64,000 bases of DNA from assembly GCF_042643265.1 (NCBI RefSeq), contig NZ_JBHRRZ010000039.1, positions 62,001 to 126,000 on the forward strand, written 5' to 3'. Source of the stretch: Virgibacillus_O sediminis. Its GTDB lineage: Bacteria > Bacillota > Bacilli > Bacillales > Amphibacillaceae. The position numbers and the translations under genes are program-made. Below the pieces are notes generated by a model. It had not been told where the DNA came from and did no database searches. It saw nothing but the letters and a program-made list of their open reading frames with translations. Numbering within the stretch: the first letter of the stretch is position 1; each line of letters begins with the position of its first letter. Shown piece by piece: positions 25,003 to 33,387 of this stretch.

Positions 25003-26478
25003 ATGGCAAACACAGCTATTGAAAACGGCCAGCAGTATAATTCAGCCAAACTTTGGCAAATTGGTTTGTTCGCCCTTAACAATACTGCAACGAACTTATA
25101 TCTATTCATTATCGGTTTTGTATCTTATTATGCAACAGGCATTGCCGGCCTTACGGTGGTCGTGGTAAGTGCCGTCATCGGCCTAAGCCGGGTATTTGAC
25201 GCCGTTACAGACCCTATCATCGGCTTTATCATTGATAAGACCGAGTCTAAATTCGGTAAATTCAGGCCGTTGATGATTCTGGGAAATGCGATTCTCGCTG
25301 GCTCTGTCCTCATTATGTATAATGTGACTCATTCACTACCGGAAGCACTTCAACTGCCATTTTTCATCGTCATGTATGCTATTTACATTGTTGGGTATAC
25401 TTTCCAAACCGCAACTACGAAAGCTGCGCAGACCGTGTTGACCAACGATCCCAAACAGCGTCCATTGTTCAGTATTTTTGACGCCACCTATAATATCGGG
25501 GTATTTACTGGCGGACAAATCTTTGTTGCATCTTACCTGGTAGATAAACATGGGGACTTCACTATGTCCTTGTTCACCGAATTGAATACGTACGGGATTG
25601 TTCTTTCAGGAATCTTCACTATTCTGGCAGTGATTGCGATCAATAACAGAGACAGGAAGGAATTTTACGGACTTGCAGATGGAACTGTTCAGACGAAGTT
25701 CCGTGACTATTGGCCAATCCTAAAAGGAAACCGCCCGCTTCAGATGCTGGTCATTGCCGCATCTACCGATAAAATTGCTGGCATGGTTCTGAGGCAGCCG
25801 GCTGTATATATTATGTTTTTCGGCATCATGATGGGAGATTATGCCCTCAGCGGAACCGTTTCATTGGTTACCATTGTGCCGACACTCTTGATTACATTTC
25901 TCGGAGTAAGGCTAGCCACAAAGACGGGCCTGAAGAATGCGTTGGTGAAAGCTACTTGGCTTGGTATCATCACGGCCTTCCTATTAGTTGGCTTCTTCCT
26001 GCTGATAGAGCCATCAACCATTTCACTGGAGAATATCGGCCTGACGACAATCATCTTCCTTCTCTTGTATGCGGTGTTGAGAGGAATTGAAAGTCTGACA
26101 CCAGCAATCGTTATCCCGATGATTGCCGATGTATCCGATTATGAAACATATAAGACAGGACGGTATGTACCGGGAATGCTGGGAACCATCTTCTCCTTCA
26201 TTGATAAGGTAATGTCTTCTCTAGCGCCGGCTCTGGTCGGTATTACAGTAGGATTCATAGGGTACGAGAACGAATTCCCTCAACTAGGAGAAGCTTTAAC
26301 CACGCCATTATTGGTTGCAACCCTCGTCTTGATGTTTGGAATTCCGATTGTCGGATGGCTTATTACTTTGACAGCCATGCATTTCTATCATTTAGATGAG
26401 AAGAAGATGGAAGAAGTCCAGACAGCGATTGCTGAAGTAAAAGAAAAAGTTAAAGAAGAAGAATCACCTGCCATTTAA
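25003..26478 (+). CDS. GPH family glycoside/pentoside:cation symporter (XynP-like)
   Basis: A 491-residue twelve-segment carrier of the glycoside-pentoside-hexuronide:cation symporter family within the MFS. The family signature is clear: AVTDPIIGFIIDKTESKFGKFRPLM near residues 63-87, and the second-half loop DVSDYETYKTGRYVPGM. The end is a short charged cytoplasmic helix. GGAGG precedes the ATG. Its 450-bp upstream region carries cre-like sites and a XylR-like operator, so beta-xyloside/xylo-oligosaccharide uptake, as for XynP, is the best guess. No hydrolase is adjacent, but the GH3 gene at 48186 has the same operator type. Confidence 0.88.
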   Translation: MANTAIENGQQYNSAKLWQIGLFALNNTATNLYLFIIGFVSYYATGIAGLTVVVVSAVIGLSRVFDAVTDPIIGFIIDKTESKFGKFRPLMILGNAILAGSVLIMYNVTHSLPEALQLPFFIVMYAIYIVGYTFQTATTKAAQTVLTNDPKQRPLFSIFDATYNIGVFTGGQIFVASYLVDKHGDFTMSLFTELNTYGIVLSGIFTILAVIAINNRDRKEFYGLADGTVQTKFRDYWPILKGNRPLQMLVIAASTDKIAGMVLRQPAVYIMFFGIMMGDYALSGTVSLVTIVPTLLITFLGVRLATKTGLKNALVKATWLGIITAFLLVGFFLLIEPSTISLENIGLTTIIFLLLYAVLRGIESLTPAIVIPMIADVSDYETYKTGRYVPGMLGTIFSFIDKVMSSLAPALVGITVGFIGYENEFPQLGEALTTPLLVATLVLMFGIPIVGWLITLTAMHFYHLDEKKMEEVQTAIAEVKEKVKEEESPAI

Positions 26479-26488
26479 ATCTTACTGT

Positions 26489-26519
26489 TCCTCCCTCAGG
26501 TCGAGGGAGGATCTTTATT
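26489..26519 (+). terminator. Terminator of GPH symporter gene
   Basis: Stem TCCTCCCTC/GAGGGAGGA with a 5-nt loop, then TCTTTATTTCC. Confidence 0.85.
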
Positions 26520-26630
26520 TCCATTACTTACTTATTACAACTAAATTACTATTTACAAGATGATAATTTAGATATATAATGAGAAACGTTGATTAACTTA
26601 CATAAAGTAAGTAATGTAGGAGGAGAGAAA

Positions 26631-27032
26631 GTGAAGAATGAAGTTGGACAACTTATTTTACGGGTAGTTTTCGGTCTTATTTTCTTTGTCCATGGATTGG
26701 ATAAATTTCAAGGAGGGATTGCCAATACTGCCGTTTTCTTTGACAGCCTTAGTATTCCAGGCTTTCTGGCTTATATTGTTGCAATCATCGAGTTAATCGG
26801 CGGACTTGCGATGATACTTGGGATCGGCACGCGGGTAATTGCCATACTGTTTGCTATTATTATGCTTGGCGCTATATTTATAGCCAAATTCCCTGCCGGA
26901 CTTCTTGGCAATGGAGAAATGGCTGGATATGAGCTGGATCTGGTCTTATTGGCCACCTCCATCTACTTTATCCTTGCCGACCGTATTGCTCTGTCCCTGG
27001 ACAACAAATTTTCGAATTCCAAACAGAAATAA
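26631..27032 (+). CDS. DoxX family membrane protein
   Basis: A 133-residue, four-helix membrane protein of the DoxX/SURF4-like family. The sequence ILRVVFGLIFFVHGLDKFQGG at the start and GLAMILGIGTRVIAILFAIIMLGAIF are typical. Family members are linked to thiol/redox stress (MhqP, CatD) and quinone resistance. GGAGGAG fits a GTG start at 26631; the longer frame from ATG 26589 lacks a site. Specific function unknown. Confidence 0.85.
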   Translation: MKNEVGQLILRVVFGLIFFVHGLDKFQGGIANTAVFFDSLSIPGFLAYIVAIIELIGGLAMILGIGTRVIAILFAIIMLGAIFIAKFPAGLLGNGEMAGYELDLVLLATSIYFILADRIALSLDNKFSNSKQK

Positions 27033-27084
27033 ATTCTGCCTTAATTCCTTAAGCTAGAAAAAGAGCCAATACTTGTAACCTTAT

Positions 27085-27130
27085 AAAGATGCCTGTATCC
27101 CTGGAGATTTATGGATACAGGCATCTTTTC
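27085..27130. terminator. Terminator between doxX and yolD-like genes
   Basis: Long stem AAAGATGCCTGTATCC/GGATACAGGCATCTTT with T-runs; serves the convergent genes. Confidence 0.85.
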
Positions 27131-27196
27131 GTTGGCAACAGACCCCAGGATTAAGTGGGGTAAATGTCCAACCTAAGAAATGATATAAAAACGGAA

Positions 27197-27520
27197 TTAC
27201 TTTACATGCACGTCGATTACATTCCCCAGCGCGATTCTCCCCTGCCCTTCAAGCTGAATATAGCCATTCAGAACATCGACCCGGGAGATTTTTCCCTTTG
27301 CAGTCAGATAATCGCGGCCGTTATAATATTTGATTTCCACCGGGAGTTCTTCATGGACAGCCACCTCAAGATTCCGATTGATTTCCGTCCACTGCTGTTC
27401 ATCTAGAAGTAATTTCGGCTTCGCTTCCCTCTCCTTCCACATGTCCTTCAGCAGCTGAATATGCTCGGGCAACATCAGGGAACTCCATTTAATATTTCCA
27501 CGATCATTCACTTTTCCCAT
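27197..27520 (-). CDS. YolD-like family protein
   Basis: A 107-residue protein with the YolD-like (PF08863) signature: N-terminal DRGNIKWSSLMLPEHIQLLK and the C-terminal beta-rich EIKYYNGRDYLTAKGKISRVD and IALGNVIDVHV. YolD-like genes usually sit beside Y-family DNA polymerase genes (uvrX, yqjW) and are predicted SOS accessory factors. Here its ATG overlaps the stop of the WYL-like gene (TAATG), so the two are translationally coupled, but no polymerase gene is present on either side. Confidence 0.86.
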   Translation of the reverse strand: MGKVNDRGNIKWSSLMLPEHIQLLKDMWKEREAKPKLLLDEQQWTEINRNLEVAVHEELPVEIKYYNGRDYLTAKGKISRVDVLNGYIQLEGQGRIALGNVIDVHVK

Positions 27521-27735
27521 TATGCTCCCACCTTTCTGTGGGCTGGTTCGGCTGAGAGGATGCGTTCCAGCTTGAATTCACGCAATTCTTTCCTGGCAAG
27601 GCAGTATGCGAGGATAGACTTCTCCCCTACTTTTTTCAGCCGGACGACTCGGTGGGAAATCCGGCGGTCCCTGGAGATATAAATCATTTCCAAATGCTGC
27701 CTTTTTTCCAAAGCACGAACAAGTAACCCTTTCAT
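27520..27735 (-). CDS. Small WYL-domain-like protein
   Basis: A 71-residue protein consisting of little more than a WYL-like SH3 barrel: LEMIYISRDRRISHRVVRLKK, ILAYCLARKELREFKLERILSAEP. WYL domains are thought to sense nucleic acid or nucleotide ligands in DNA-damage regulators. GGAGG is 7 nt before ATG 27735. It is the first gene of the pair with the YolD-like gene and is preceded by two LexA-type boxes, so it is probably SOS-induced. Confidence 0.8.
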   Translation of the reverse strand: MKGLLVRALEKRQHLEMIYISRDRRISHRVVRLKKVGEKSILAYCLARKELREFKLERILSAEPAHRKVGA

Positions 27736-27751
27736 TGTCATCCCTCCACAA

Positions 27752-27777
27752 GAACTTTTGTTCCGAATATATGTTCT
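27752..27777 (-). promoter_or_regulatory. Tandem LexA (DinR) boxes
   Basis: GAAC-TTTT-GTTC (27752-27763) and GAAT-ATAT-GTTC (27765-27776), 13 bp apart, against the Bacillus SOS box CGAAC-N4-GTTCG. They lie directly upstream of the WYL-like start. Confidence 0.72.
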
Positions 27778-28088
27778 TATCATACCACGAACAGAAAAAT
27801 TAATGCAAAGTAAATTTCTGTCATTTCAACTGCCATTGCTTCCATAATCAAATTGGCGTTACCTATTTTTTACATTCAACTTGTCTTACCCTGTTTTCCT
27901 GTCTATATGAGAATAAAGATACACTATTTGATAGGATGATCTTCAGGTAAAGACTTGTCTATTTTCGTAGAATAGTGACTTCTTTTGCAGAAACAGTTGA
28001 TTCTATTAGAAAAAGTTGGCATAATATATTTCGTTGGGCTACCAAACTAAAGACCCATAATATTGAAAAATGTAGAGGAGAAGAATAG
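27778..28088. other. Intergenic stretch, promoters only
   Basis: Divergent region between the SOS pair and the Spo0E-like gene. AT-rich; I can name no further site. Confidence 0.4.
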
Positions 28089-28259
28089 ATGGACCAGATA
28101 ATAGAACCAGTTGAGTCTGAATTACCGGTGGCAATTCTGATGAAAAAGGAAGAAATGATTGAACTGGGGCTGAAGTATGGTTTAGCGAATCAAAAAACAA
28201 TCGAGTGCAGTCAACAGCTGGATGATCTCCTAAACAAATTTGCCAATGGAGAAATTTGA
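28089..28259 (+). CDS. Spo0E-like aspartyl-phosphate phosphatase
   Basis: A 56-residue protein of the Spo0E family, small helical hairpins that dephosphorylate Spo0A~P (or related response regulators) and so delay sporulation. The diagnostic pattern is present: EEMIELGLKYGLANQKTIECSQQLDDLLNKF, split here by the SQQLD motif that marks the family's active site (SxxLD). AGAGGAG precedes the ATG at 28089. A terminator lies at 28428. It would be missed by length cut-offs. Confidence 0.85.
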   Translation: MDQIIEPVESELPVAILMKKEEMIELGLKYGLANQKTIECSQQLDDLLNKFANGEI

Positions 28260-28427
28260 TAAATAACGACAAGTGGCGCATGCTGTCCGATAAGCAACGT
28301 ATGAACTGAGCGGAGGACATGAAAGAAGTCTCGCAGCGCTAAAGCACCGTGGCTAAAAACATAGCCATTCCTGCTTGGAATAATGTTTGAAGTTTTATAC
28401 TACTTTCTCACTCAATAAAAAATATAA
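28260..28427. other. Intergenic stretch, nothing identified
   Basis: 3' region between the Spo0E-like gene and its likely terminator; no frame with a ribosome site. Confidence 0.4.
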
Positions 28428-28476
28428 AATAATCCCTCAGGGCCGTGATAAAACCGCCGCTGAGGGATTATTTTTC
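28428..28476 (+). terminator. Intrinsic terminator
   Basis: Stem ATAATCCCTCAG/CTGAGGGATTAT with inner GGC/GCC pairing, followed by TTTTC. Confidence 0.8.
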
Positions 28477-28553
28477 TATACAAATTAAATGGAGTTTGGG
28501 ACATATCTAAACGTTTAACTCTTTAGGCGAACAATAATCTAGATCAGTGAAGG

Positions 28554-28637
28554 GTATTTCCGGAGCGGTTTATATCCACTAACCAAACTTTCTAGTTAGT
28601 TCGATTTATCACTAGATAAGACACTTTTGTCTCAGCC
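28554..28637. repeat. Dispersed noncoding repeat, copy B
   Basis: Second copy of the 22338-22422 sequence with scattered substitutions and small indels, ending TTTTGTCTCAGCC, 9 bp beyond the rpsN stop. Confidence 0.8.
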
Positions 28638-28646
28638 TCAGGAGTC

Positions 28647-28916
28647 TTACCAGCTTGCCTTCTTCACACCTGGCACCTGCCCTTTATGAGCGTATTCCCT
28701 AAATGCGATTCGGGACATCCCAAACTTTCTCAAATAGCCTTTCGGACGGCCGGTCACTTCACAGCGGGAATGAAGCCGTGTAGGGGATGAATCCCTAGGC
28801 AGTTGACGCAGCGCTTCGTAGTCGCCTTTGGCTTTCAATTCTCTACGAATCTCCGCATATCTCTCTACCATTTCACGACGCTTTCTTTCCTTTGCCACTT
28901 TGGATTTTTTAGCCAT
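28647..28916 (-). CDS. rpsN: 30S ribosomal protein S14, zinc-independent paralogue
   Basis: An 89-residue S14 of the long C-minus type (YhzA/RpsN2). It has one cysteine (SRCEVTGRPKGYLRKFG) and lacks the two CxxC pairs of the zinc form. In Bacillus this paralogue replaces the zinc-binding S14 during zinc starvation. Two dyads matching the Zur operator lie 80-120 bp upstream, as expected. It stands apart from the main ribosomal operons. Confidence 0.96.
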   Translation of the reverse strand: MAKKSKVAKERKRREMVERYAEIRRELKAKGDYEALRQLPRDSSPTRLHSRCEVTGRPKGYLRKFGMSRIAFREYAHKGQVPGVKKASW

Positions 28917-28996
28917 GGTCTCCCTCCTTTCTCAAGTCAAAATTATCCTTCTCTATCCAACATTCGGTTGAGTTTCATTCACCACTCACCTATTTT

Positions 28997-29034
28997 ATCG
29001 TAATCATTACGATTTGTAAATAGTAATGATTACT
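28997..29034 (-). promoter_or_regulatory. Tandem Zur boxes upstream of rpsN
   Basis: ATCGTAATCATTACGAT (28997-29013), a perfect palindrome fitting the Bacillus Zur consensus TCGTAATNATTACGA, and a weaker AGTAATGATTACT (29022-29034). Confidence 0.85.
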
Positions 29035-29104
29035 GTTTACTTATACAGGCATGCAACTGAAGGGACAAGGGTATAGTCTTCTAGCATGAAAGGAGGAATA
29101 TGAG

Positions 29105-30649
29105 ATGAACCAAGGAGTAAATAAAAAACGTCTCCCTCTCCGTTCTTCCTCCTATTGGAGGGAAGATCGCACTGCAAAAAGATTCCCGAAGTTAGAGGAG
29201 AACATTGAGGCGGATATAGCAGTGATTGGCGGGGGGATGACCGGGATTCTTACCACTTATATGCTGGCACGGGAAGGTAAGGATGTCGTATTGCTGGAGG
29301 GCACTTCCCTCCTCGATGGGACAACCGGCTTTACTACAGCAAAAATAACCGCCCAGCATGATGCCATGTACAACCAGCTGATTAAAACACAGGGCATAAA
29401 GCAGGCCAGACTCTATTATGATGCCCAGATGGAAGCAATGCATGAGATAGAAAAGTTGATTAAACGACATGACATCGACTGCGGCTACAAGCAACAGGAT
29501 GCTATTCTCAATGCGGGCACCGACAGGGGAAAAGAACTGCTGGCAGAAGAGAAGAGCGCCTATGATAGGCTCGGTATCGATAACCAGATGACTGACCGTA
29601 CAACTCTCCCTTTCCATACCGAGAGAGCCTTAATCATGAAAAATCAGGCACACTTCCATCCAGTAAAATTTTTGCAAGCAATTATAGAGGAGATTGAAAA
29701 GCTTGGAGGCACCATCTATGAGGGTACTACTGCTCTCTCTACAGAAGATAGGAGTAATGGTGCTATCGTAAAAACCAAGGACGAATTCGAGGTACATTGC
29801 AATCATGTAGTGATGGCAACCCACTTTCCATTTGATGACAAAAAGGGATTCTATTTTTCCAGGCTCCATCCATCCCGTTCCTATACCCTTGCAGTAAAAA
29901 CAAAAATAGAAGTACCTGATGGCATGTATCTTGGCATCGACCAGCCAAGCTTTTCCTTGAGGCATGCAGAGACAGGCGGGGAAAAAGTAGCCATTTTCGG
30001 CGGTGAGGGACATAAAACAGGTAAAAGTACGGACACCCTGCAACATTTTGAAAATCTCCTCCGGTTTGTCGATGAATACTTTGGAGTAAGAGAAATTCTC
30101 TATAGATGGTCGGCACAGGACATGTCCACACCGGATGGCCTTCCCTTCATCGGCCAATCCGTTATAGGAAGGCCGAATGTGCTGACAGCTACGGGGTATA
30201 AGAAATGGGGGATGACCAACAGTATGGCTGCGGCCACTTTGCTGCGCGACCTGGCCACCGGAAGAGAGAACCGCTACAAGGAGCTGTTTGATCCAACAAG
30301 AACCCATTTGAAGAAAGAAGCTGGCAAGACCATTTTGAAAGAACTAGCTGATGATGGCACACAAATGGTCCGATCGCACTTAAAGCGAAAAGAAAAACAT
30401 GTGGATGAAGTGAAGAATGGCGAAGGTGCCATTGTCAGCATTAAAGGGAAGAGGGCTGGTGCTTACCGCGACGAACAAGGTGAACTTCACCTCGTTGATC
30501 CGACTTGCACCCATATGAAGTGTGGAGTCGAATGGAACAATGGTGAAAAAAGCTGGGACTGCCCATGTCACGGCTCCCGCTTCTCCTGTACAGGTGAGGT
30601 AATTGAAGGCCCGGCTGCTAAACCTCTGAAGAGAGTAGATAAAAGATAA
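29105..30649 (+). CDS. yhfW: FAD-dependent oxidoreductase with C-terminal Rieske domain (YhfW-like)
   Basis: A 514-residue fusion of a DAO-type FAD oxidoreductase with a Rieske [2Fe-2S] domain. The dinucleotide fold IAVIGGGMTGILTTYMLA is near residues 39-56. The cluster ligands are Cys468/His470 and Cys486/His489, with Cys473 and Cys488 placed for the stabilising disulfide of bc1/b6f-type Rieske proteins. This is the architecture of B. subtilis YhfW. AAAGGAGG precedes the ATG. Substrate unknown; amine or sugar-acid oxidation has been guessed for relatives. Confidence 0.93.
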   Translation: MNQGVNKKRLPLRSSSYWREDRTAKRFPKLEENIEADIAVIGGGMTGILTTYMLAREGKDVVLLEGTSLLDGTTGFTTAKITAQHDAMYNQLIKTQGIKQARLYYDAQMEAMHEIEKLIKRHDIDCGYKQQDAILNAGTDRGKELLAEEKSAYDRLGIDNQMTDRTTLPFHTERALIMKNQAHFHPVKFLQAIIEEIEKLGGTIYEGTTALSTEDRSNGAIVKTKDEFEVHCNHVVMATHFPFDDKKGFYFSRLHPSRSYTLAVKTKIEVPDGMYLGIDQPSFSLRHAETGGEKVAIFGGEGHKTGKSTDTLQHFENLLRFVDEYFGVREILYRWSAQDMSTPDGLPFIGQSVIGRPNVLTATGYKKWGMTNSMAAATLLRDLATGRENRYKELFDPTRTHLKKEAGKTILKELADDGTQMVRSHLKRKEKHVDEVKNGEGAIVSIKGKRAGAYRDEQGELHLVDPTCTHMKCGVEWNNGEKSWDCPCHGSRFSCTGEVIEGPAAKPLKRVDKR

Positions 30650-30786
30650 GAATGGACTCTGCGGCATGAAACATGGGTATAATCCCTCCTATCAAACACC
30701 ATTCTGTCTACTATTAGAAAGGATATGAATAATTCCGTCCTTATCAGGGTATTGGTCTATGAAGACAATAAAAGGAGGCGATACAA

Positions 30787-31374
30787 ATGGATAAGAAAAT
30801 TATCGGCGGTGTATTCTCTAGCGTCGACACAACAGAAAGAGCAATAAGGGAATTGAAGAATCATGGCTATGGTGCCAATGATATTTCCGTATTTGCCCAG
30901 GATAAAAATAAAGTGAACGTAATTGAAGACGAAACAAATACCGGCGTAAGTACGAACGACGAAGGACGAGGGAAAAATGCTGGAAAAGGGGCCGGAATTG
31001 GAGCTGCCTCCGGCGGTGTCCTTGGAGGTCTAGGTGGACTAGTTGCCGGCCTTGGAATGCTTGCAATTCCTGGAATTGGACAAATCGCAGCGGCCGGGCC
31101 GTTGGTTTCAGCTCTTACAGGCGCCGGTGTAGGTGCCGGGGGCGGCGGGATTGTCGGTGCCCTTGTCGGTGCTGGAATCCCGGAAGAACATGCGAAGCAG
31201 TATGAAGGGTATCTGAAAGACGGCAAAATCATTGTATTAGTGGAAGCCGATGAAGAGACGGAAAATAACGTATACCGCACCTTCCTGTCAAATGAGACAG
31301 AAAACCACAGCATGTATCCGAATGATGTGGTAACCAGCCACAACAATTACAGCCGTACTGCAAGCCGTCGCTAA
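30787..31374 (+). CDS. General stress protein, YflT-type with glycine-rich core
   Basis: A 195-residue protein with an N-terminal YflT/GSP17M-like domain (IIGGVFSSVDTTERAIREL, YGANDISVFAQDK), a Gly/Ala-rich hydrophobic hairpin (about 65-125) that may insert in or bind the membrane, and a C-terminal DGKIIVLVEADEE strand. Such proteins belong to the SigB general stress group. GGGTAT at 30747-30752 is a fair SigB -10 at the right distance, but I see no good -35. AAAAGGAGG precedes the ATG and a terminator follows. Confidence 0.83.
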   Translation: MDKKIIGGVFSSVDTTERAIRELKNHGYGANDISVFAQDKNKVNVIEDETNTGVSTNDEGRGKNAGKGAGIGAASGGVLGGLGGLVAGLGMLAIPGIGQIAAAGPLVSALTGAGVGAGGGGIVGALVGAGIPEEHAKQYEGYLKDGKIIVLVEADEETENNVYRTFLSNETENHSMYPNDVVTSHNNYSRTASRR

Positions 31375-31386
31375 CCAGTTGAGAAC

Positions 31387-31422
31387 AACAGTCACCCATT
31401 CATCCGGGTGGCTGTTTTTTTG
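31387..31422 (+). terminator. Intrinsic terminator
   Basis: Stem AACAG-CACCC/GGGTG-CTGTT followed by TTTTTT. Confidence 0.88.
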
Positions 31423-31599
31423 TGACTTTTTGAAAAAGATCATCCCTCTGTTTATAATGTGATGGTATCCGTTGCCGAAACTGTCAAAGTTGCCATAATG
31501 GAATAAAAGTTTTTGTTTCGTTTAGAATCCTGGTACAGAATTGGATGAAATAAATAGAAAAAACTGCTTTAGCTTCCCCACCGATAGGAGTGTTGTCAT

Positions 31600-32532
31600 A
31601 TGAGAGAACAAGAAATCATAATCGAAAGTAAATATAGCCTGGCAGGCACCTTGACCCTGCCGAACGATGAGCCGCCCCCCTTTCCTCTGCTTGTCATGGT
31701 ACATGGAAGCGGTGATCTGGACAGGGATGAGAACACCAAGCGACGGCCCATTAATGCCTTTAAGGAAATAAGTGATTTCGCCGTAAAAAAAGGCATTGCC
31801 ACCTTAAGATATGATAAGCGTGGCGTCGGGAAAAGCGAAGCAGATTTTTACAAGGCAGGCCTTCACGACCTGATAGAAGATGCTGTAGCCGCCATCCGGT
31901 TTGGCAAAGCCCATCCAACAGTAGACGATCAAAAAATTATCCTGCTCGGCCATAGTGAAGGAAGCATCATTGCCCCGGCTATTCATGAAGAAGAGCCCGT
32001 CCAGGGATTGATCCTCCTTTCCGGAACGGCAGAGCCGCTGGCCGAGACGACGGCATGGCAGCGGGAGATGATGAAAGAAGATATCCGTACTTCTACAGGA
32101 TTGGAAGGCTGGCTTTTACACCTGCTGAAGGTAGATAAGAAGATTGAAAAAATGAACCGGAAACTAATCGACAAAATGAAAAATTCGACAGAAGACGTTA
32201 TCCGGTACAAAGGAAAAAAGATCAACGCCAAATGGGACCGGGAACACCGTAATTATAATGTTAGAGACTATCTTCCCAGGGTGGAAGTTCCTGTACTGGC
32301 CATTACAGGAACAAAGGATGTCCAAGTAAAACCGCAACAGCTGGACGACATTGCTAACCTGACAGCAGGCCCCTGTGAGACCCATCTGATCGAGGATCTC
32401 ACCCATATCCTGCGCAAGACTGATGAACAGCGGTTCAGCAAGATTCTTAAAGACTACAAAAGGCAGGTCAAAGAGCCTGTCGACCAGACAGTTTTGGAGA
32501 TTATTGGCAAGTGGTTAAACAAAATAACATAG
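31600..32532 (+). CDS. Alpha/beta hydrolase (peptidase/esterase type)
   Basis: A 310-residue serine hydrolase of the BAAT/S9-like group. LLVMVHGSGDLDRDEN is the oxyanion strand, GHSEGS places the nucleophile at Ser118, ITGTKDVQVKP gives the acid and DLTHILRK the histidine near residue 268. Similar proteins are annotated as acyl-CoA thioester or alpha/beta hydrolases without known substrate. No signal peptide. TAGGAGTG precedes the ATG. Transcribed alone and ended by a bidirectional terminator. Confidence 0.87.
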   Translation: MREQEIIIESKYSLAGTLTLPNDEPPPFPLLVMVHGSGDLDRDENTKRRPINAFKEISDFAVKKGIATLRYDKRGVGKSEADFYKAGLHDLIEDAVAAIRFGKAHPTVDDQKIILLGHSEGSIIAPAIHEEEPVQGLILLSGTAEPLAETTAWQREMMKEDIRTSTGLEGWLLHLLKVDKKIEKMNRKLIDKMKNSTEDVIRYKGKKINAKWDREHRNYNVRDYLPRVEVPVLAITGTKDVQVKPQQLDDIANLTAGPCETHLIEDLTHILRKTDEQRFSKILKDYKRQVKEPVDQTVLEIIGKWLNKIT

Positions 32533-32550
32533 GGAAAAATGCAAACTTTC

Positions 32551-32586
32551 TAAGCCGGCACCTTGCAAAAGGTGTTGCCGGCTTAT
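32551..32586. terminator. Bidirectional terminator
   Basis: Hairpin TAAGCCGGC-ACCTT/AAGGT-GCCGGCTTA between the hydrolase gene and bioY. Confidence 0.82.
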
Positions 32587-32650
32587 TAGTAACAGTGGTT
32601 CTCGACAATTCGTATGTAGGGGAACTGGCTATGTTGGCTAGCAGCCTCCC

Positions 32651-33229
32651 TCAAGCGATTGACTTGCCATGCATATTTTTCGGCTTATAAATTTTATTGC
32701 GAATCCGGTAAGCCAGTCCACCTGCCAATATGGAGAAGATGATGTCTTTTGGCAATGGCGGGACCATCCACAGCCATGCCAGCGCATAGCTAAAAGAATC
32801 GGGAGCCTCAAACCAATATTTATAGGCGGCATACATCCAGTTTGTACCGAATGCATAATTGACAGCCATCCCTAGCAGTGCTGCCATGATGAAGGCAGAC
32901 TTCGTGGATTTCTTTTCGATCACTTTCCCTGCCACATACGCAACAAGAATATTCGATAATATAAAGCCAAAGGTAGGACGCAGAATAATAGCGGGTCCCC
33001 CGAAAAACTGGGAGAATACCGGAGCACCGGCAAGTCCAATCAAGGCATAGACTGTCATGGAAATTGCTCCAAGCCTGCTTCCCAATATAAGTCCTGATAA
33101 AATACTGAAAAAAGTTGTCAAAGTAATTGGAACACCACCAATTACAATAAAGGATGTGATATTGGCTCCTATCGCCATCAACGCGGCAAACAACGCAGCC
33201 AATGTAATATCACGTGCTGTCAACTTCAT
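32651..33229 (-). CDS. bioY: Biotin transporter BioY
   Basis: A 192-residue, six-helix S-component of the biotin ECF importer. The family blocks ALMAIGANITSFIVIGGVPIT and the substrate-loop region FGGPAIILRPTFGFILS are present, as is GMAVNYAFGTNWMY near the C-terminal half. It would use the general ECF energising module, not encoded here. The start is ATG 33229, behind AGAGGTG. The promoter region carries a dyad that fits a BirA operator, so biotin repression is likely. Confidence 0.93.
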   Translation of the reverse strand: MKLTARDITLAALFAALMAIGANITSFIVIGGVPITLTTFFSILSGLILGSRLGAISMTVYALIGLAGAPVFSQFFGGPAIILRPTFGFILSNILVAYVAGKVIEKKSTKSAFIMAALLGMAVNYAFGTNWMYAAYKYWFEAPDSFSYALAWLWMVPPLPKDIIFSILAGGLAYRIRNKIYKPKNMHGKSIA

Positions 33230-33266
33230 GTCCAAACACCTCTCTTCCACTTGTTCGTTAAAAATA

Positions 33267-33317
33267 GAATAAATGATTACTTGATTACTGTCAACTATAT
33301 TTTTTATAGGTTGACTA
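33267..33317 (-). promoter_or_regulatory. bioY promoter with BirA-type operator
   Basis: Dyad GTCAAC (33290-33295) and GTTGAC (33310-33315) with 14 nt between, close to the BirA pattern GTTAAC-N14/15-GTTAAC. On the minus strand its proximal arm includes a -35 TTGACA followed after 17 nt by TATTCT. Confidence 0.6.
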
Positions 33318-33349
33318 GTAAATTATCTGGAGGATTTTACAGAATAAGA

Positions 33350-33384
33350 AAAAGACGCAATTCCAATGGGAACTGCGTCTTTCT
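33350..33384 (-). terminator. Terminator of the Tyr/His-rich protein gene
   Basis: Stem AAAGACGCA-TTCC/GGAA-TGCGTCTTT; minus strand continues with TTCTTATTC. Confidence 0.85.
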
Positions 33385-33387
33385 TCT

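Noticed and set aside
28039..28320. 93-codon minus-strand frame
   Set aside because: It is antisense to the Spo0E-like gene, which explains the region better.
30747..30752. SigB promoter for the YflT-type stress protein
   Set aside because: GGGTAT is present at a suitable distance, but no GTTT-like -35 is visible, so it is mentioned only in the gene entry.
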